DNA from: Parachlamydia sp.
Lineage (GTDB): Bacteria; Chlamydiota; Chlamydiia; Chlamydiales; Parachlamydiaceae
Reading direction: 5' to 3'
DNA length: 7,309 nt
Assembly: GCA_021298935.1 (NCBI GenBank)
Contig: JAJTHR010000093.1
Location: forward strand, 1 to 7,309
Part shown: piece after piece, positions 4,979 through 7,309 of the stretch
Position numbering within the stretch: position 1 is the stretch's first letter
Layout of the letters: every line of letters starts with the position of its first letter
The notes under the pieces: model-generated
Told to the model about the DNA's origin: nothing
Databases searched by the model: none
Seen by the model: only the letters and a program-made list of their open reading frames with translations
Translations under genes and position numbers: made by a program

Positions 4979-6361
4979 ATGGACGTTGTACTTTTAGCCC
5001 GCATCCAATTCGCCCTCACAATTATGTTCCACTATATCTACCCAGTGTTAAGCATTGGACTTGGGTTGATCATGGCTATTGTCGAGGGACTCTATATTAA
5101 AACAAAAGAGCCTGTCTACCTGCGCATGGCGCAATTTTGGACGAAAGTCTTTGCGTTGACTTTTGCCATTGGCGTTGCCACAGGTATTGTGATGGAGTTT
5201 GAATTCGGGACGAACTGGTCCACCTATTCACGCTACGTTGGAGATGTCTTTGGAAGTGCGCTGGCTGCTGAAGGCATATTTGCCTTTTTTTTGGAATCGG
5301 GTTTTTTGGCTGTAGTCCTTTTCGGATGGAATCGGGTCAGCCCCAAAATGCATTTTTTTTCCACCGTAATGGTTTGTTTAGGAGCTCATTTTAGCGCCAT
5401 TTGGATTGTGGTCGCCAATTCCTGGATGCAAACGCCTGCGGGTTACCATATTGTTGGAGAAGGATTGGCTGCAAGAGCGGAAATTATCAGCTTTTGGGAA
5501 ATGGTTTTGAACCCCTCCTCGCTTGTCAGGCTGGGCCATGTCATTATCGGCTGCTGGCTTGCCGGCGCTTTTCTTGTAGCCAGCATTTCGGCCTATTATC
5601 TACTCAAAAACAGGCATGATGATTTCGCCAAAAAATCGATTGCCATTGCGCTATGGCTTGCGACGATTGCTTGCTTGCTGCAGGCAGTCTCCGGTGATAG
5701 AAGCGGCAAAGTTGTGGCGCAGTACCAGCCGGCAAAATTGGCAGCCTTCGAGGCAATCTATAAAACGGAAAAAAGCGCTCCCTTGACTGTGTTTGGCATT
5801 GTTAATGCAAAAGAAGAAAAGATCGATTATGCCATTCAAATTCCTAAATTGCTCAGTTACCTTTCCTTTGGAAATTCGGAAGCGGAAATCAAGGGATTGG
5901 ATCAATTTCCCAAAAAAGACTGGCCGCATGTCGCAGCCTTATTTTATTCGTACCGCTTGATGCTGGCCATGTGGGGCTTGATGCTTTTTATCGCAGCAGC
6001 AGGTCTTTTTTACTGGGCAAAGGGAAAGCTGGAAGAAAAAAGATGGCTCTTATGGCTGATGGCAATTTCAGCAGCTTTTCCCCAAATTGCCAATCAGGCA
6101 GGTTGGTACAGCGCAGAGGTGGGTCGCTACCCCTGGATTGTTTACAATTTACTTAGAATATCCGATGGCATTTCAAAAGCGGTGACAGCCAACCAGATTC
6201 TGGGCTCAATCATCATGTTTTTGATCGTCTATACCCTCCTTTTTTTCTTATTCATTTATTTATTGCACAAAAAAATCATGCTGGGGCCGGAAGAGGCGGA
6301 TGAAGATGATTCAACACCCTATCATGGCCTTCAACATCTTATTGAGGAGCCTAAACCTTGA
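4979..6361 (+). CDS. cydA: Cytochrome bd ubiquinol oxidase subunit I
   Basis: CydA carries the three hemes and the quinol site of the bd oxidase, which reduces oxygen to water in the cytoplasmic membrane. Known functional residues can be matched to E. coli by constant spacing: His18 (heme b595 ligand, E. coli His19), Glu98 and Glu106 (Glu99, Glu107), His187 and Met328 (heme b558 ligands, His186, Met393), Lys253 and Glu258 in KLAAFE (Lys252, Glu257), Arg326 (Arg391), and Arg383 (Arg448) in the quinol-site motif, here GRYPW instead of GRQPW. At 460 residues against 522 in E. coli it is the short-Q-loop type. The ATG at 4979 lacks a ribosome binding site but fits the family's N-terminus (LLARIQFALTIMFHY). 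The stop overlaps the cydB start. All hemes should be bound, so the subunit looks functional. Confidence 0.96.
   Translation: MDVVLLARIQFALTIMFHYIYPVLSIGLGLIMAIVEGLYIKTKEPVYLRMAQFWTKVFALTFAIGVATGIVMEFEFGTNWSTYSRYVGDVFGSALAAEGIFAFFLESGFLAVVLFGWNRVSPKMHFFSTVMVCLGAHFSAIWIVVANSWMQTPAGYHIVGEGLAARAEIISFWEMVLNPSSLVRLGHVIIGCWLAGAFLVASISAYYLLKNRHDDFAKKSIAIALWLATIACLLQAVSGDRSGKVVAQYQPAKLAAFEAIYKTEKSAPLTVFGIVNAKEEKIDYAIQIPKLLSYLSFGNSEAEIKGLDQFPKKDWPHVAALFYSYRLMLAMWGLMLFIAAAGLFYWAKGKLEEKRWLLWLMAISAAFPQIANQAGWYSAEVGRYPWIVYNLLRISDGISKAVTANQILGSIIMFLIVYTLLFFLFIYLLHKKIMLGPEEADEDDSTPYHGLQHLIEEPKP
6344..6349 (+). promoter_or_regulatory. Ribosome binding site for cydB, inside cydA
   Basis: GAGGAG eight bases before the TTG at 6358 is the strongest ribosome binding site in the window. 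It supports TTG as the start, since no ATG occurs in that frame before the conserved GFDLGVGM region. Confidence 0.65.
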
Positions 6362-7309
6362 TTCCTGAATCCTATCTTGAATTTGGCTGGTTTACGATTT
6401 TTGTAATCCTTTTGACAGGCTATGCCCTTCTGGATGGATTTGATTTGGGAGTCGGCATGCTCCATTTATTTGCCAAAAATGACGGCGAGCGGCGAGTGAT
6501 GCTCAATTCCATCGGCCCCGTTTGGGATGGTAATGAAGTATGGCTTGTAACAGCCGGAGGAGCCCTGTTTGCAGGGTTTCCAGATATTTATGCCACCATG
6601 CTTTCCGCTTTTTATGTCCCTGTGATGGCTCTTTTATGCGGACTTATTTTTCGGGCTGTGGCGATTGAATTCAGAAGCAAAGAAAAAATGGTTTGGTGGC
6701 GCTGGATGTGGGACATAGCCTTTTTCTTAGGCAGCTTAGTGATTGCCCTGGTTTTAGGTGTGGCAATTGGTAATTTAATTCGGGGGATCAGGCTGGATGA
6801 AACAAAAGAATTTGCCGGCCAGTTCTCTGATTTGCTGCACCCTTATGCCTTGCTTGTCGGCCTTCTGACTGTTTCCCTTTTTATGGTGCATGGCGCCATT
6901 TATTTATTGATGAAAACAGAAGGGGAGTTGCACGACCGGTTGCGTACGCGGGCTGTTTCGTGCATCGTCTTTTTTGTTTTATGCTATGCCATTACAACGA
7001 TGGCGACTTTAATCTATATGCCCCATATGATTGGGGCCTTGCAAGATCGTCCCTTCTTTTTCATTATTGCCCTCCTCAACTTGCTGGCTGTTGCCAATAT
7101 ACCAAGGGAAATTTATCATGGAAGAGATGCAAGGGCCTTTGTTTGCTCATGCTTAAATATCATTTGCCTGCTGGCCCTGTATGCCATTGGTACCTACCCC
7201 AATGTCATCCGATCGATCGATCAGCCCGACCTTTTAAGTTTGACGATTTATAATTCATCATCGTCGCCCTTAACTTTAAAAATTTTGTTTTTGATTGCCC
7301 TGATTGGTG
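6358..7309 (+). CDS. cydB: Cytochrome bd ubiquinol oxidase subunit II (cut off by the window edge)
   Basis: CydB is the structural partner of CydA in the membrane and helps proton or oxygen access to the hemes. The frame is open from a TTG at 6358 to the window edge, 317 residues so far. It carries family signatures: LLDGFDLGVGM at about 24-34, GPVWDGNEVWLVTAGGALF from residue 53 with the conserved Trp56 and Asp57, and FPDIYATMLSAFYVP after it. The last residues (SLTIYNSSSS, then LKILFLIALIG) match the start of the final helix, so only a few dozen residues should be missing. Its TTG overlaps the cydA stop as TTGA, so translation is coupled. Whether a CydX-like small subunit follows cannot be seen. 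Confidence 0.95.
   Translation, partial: MIPESYLEFGWFTIFVILLTGYALLDGFDLGVGMLHLFAKNDGERRVMLNSIGPVWDGNEVWLVTAGGALFAGFPDIYATMLSAFYVPVMALLCGLIFRAVAIEFRSKEKMVWWRWMWDIAFFLGSLVIALVLGVAIGNLIRGIRLDETKEFAGQFSDLLHPYALLVGLLTVSLFMVHGAIYLLMKTEGELHDRLRTRAVSCIVFFVLCYAITTMATLIYMPHMIGALQDRPFFFIIALLNLLAVANIPREIYHGRDARAFVCSCLNIICLLALYAIGTYPNVIRSIDQPDLLSLTIYNSSSSPLTLKILFLIALIG

Noticed and set aside
5651..5929. Reverse reading frame inside cydA
   Set aside because: It is antisense to conserved CydA sequence with ligand residues; no independent coding signal.

Overview
The window looks like a piece of an environmental chlamydia (Parachlamydiales-type, an amoeba symbiont) or a close relative. This rests on family resemblance of the proteins, a short-loop cytochrome bd oxidase pair, an MFS carrier of the type common in intracellular bacteria, moderately AT-rich DNA, and several decayed or truncated genes next to intact ones. 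It is an inference; no marker gene for taxonomy is present.

Layout. Positions 1-115 hold an inverted repeat and stop codons in all forward frames. Positions 116-729 are the C-terminal half of a GT4-type glycosyltransferase, broken by a one-base frameshift inside its EX7E motif. Positions 730-911 hold no clear gene, only a possible decayed secreted peptide. A secreted alpha/beta hydrolase (912-1760, +) converges on a DoxX-like membrane protein (1787-2677, -). Upstream of the latter are a 17-codon reading frame with a perfect Rossmann dinucleotide-binding start, and a promoter region rich in direct and inverted repeats. An MFS transporter follows (2835-4067, -). It is divergent from a small unknown membrane protein (4197-4718, +), and a 20-bp perfect palindrome lies between their promoters. 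The unknown gene overlaps by ATGA with the first ~40 codons of a GNAT acetyltransferase that is otherwise missing. The window ends with cydA (4979-6361) and most of cydB (6358 to the edge), the two core subunits of cytochrome bd quinol oxidase, translationally coupled through a TTGA overlap.

How the genes fit together. Only cydAB form a clear functional unit: they oxidise quinol and reduce oxygen to water at the membrane under low oxygen. The MFS carrier, DoxX-like protein, unknown membrane protein and hydrolase are envelope or secreted proteins with no demonstrated link to each other. A recurring theme is that the front ends of lost genes (Rossmann enzyme, GNAT enzyme) survive beside promoters, as expected from deletions during genome reduction. 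I see no complete novel defence, mobile or biosynthetic system. The best candidates for something new are the divergent palindromic control region at 4091-4170 with its unknown membrane protein, and the repeat-rich leader at 2692-2841.
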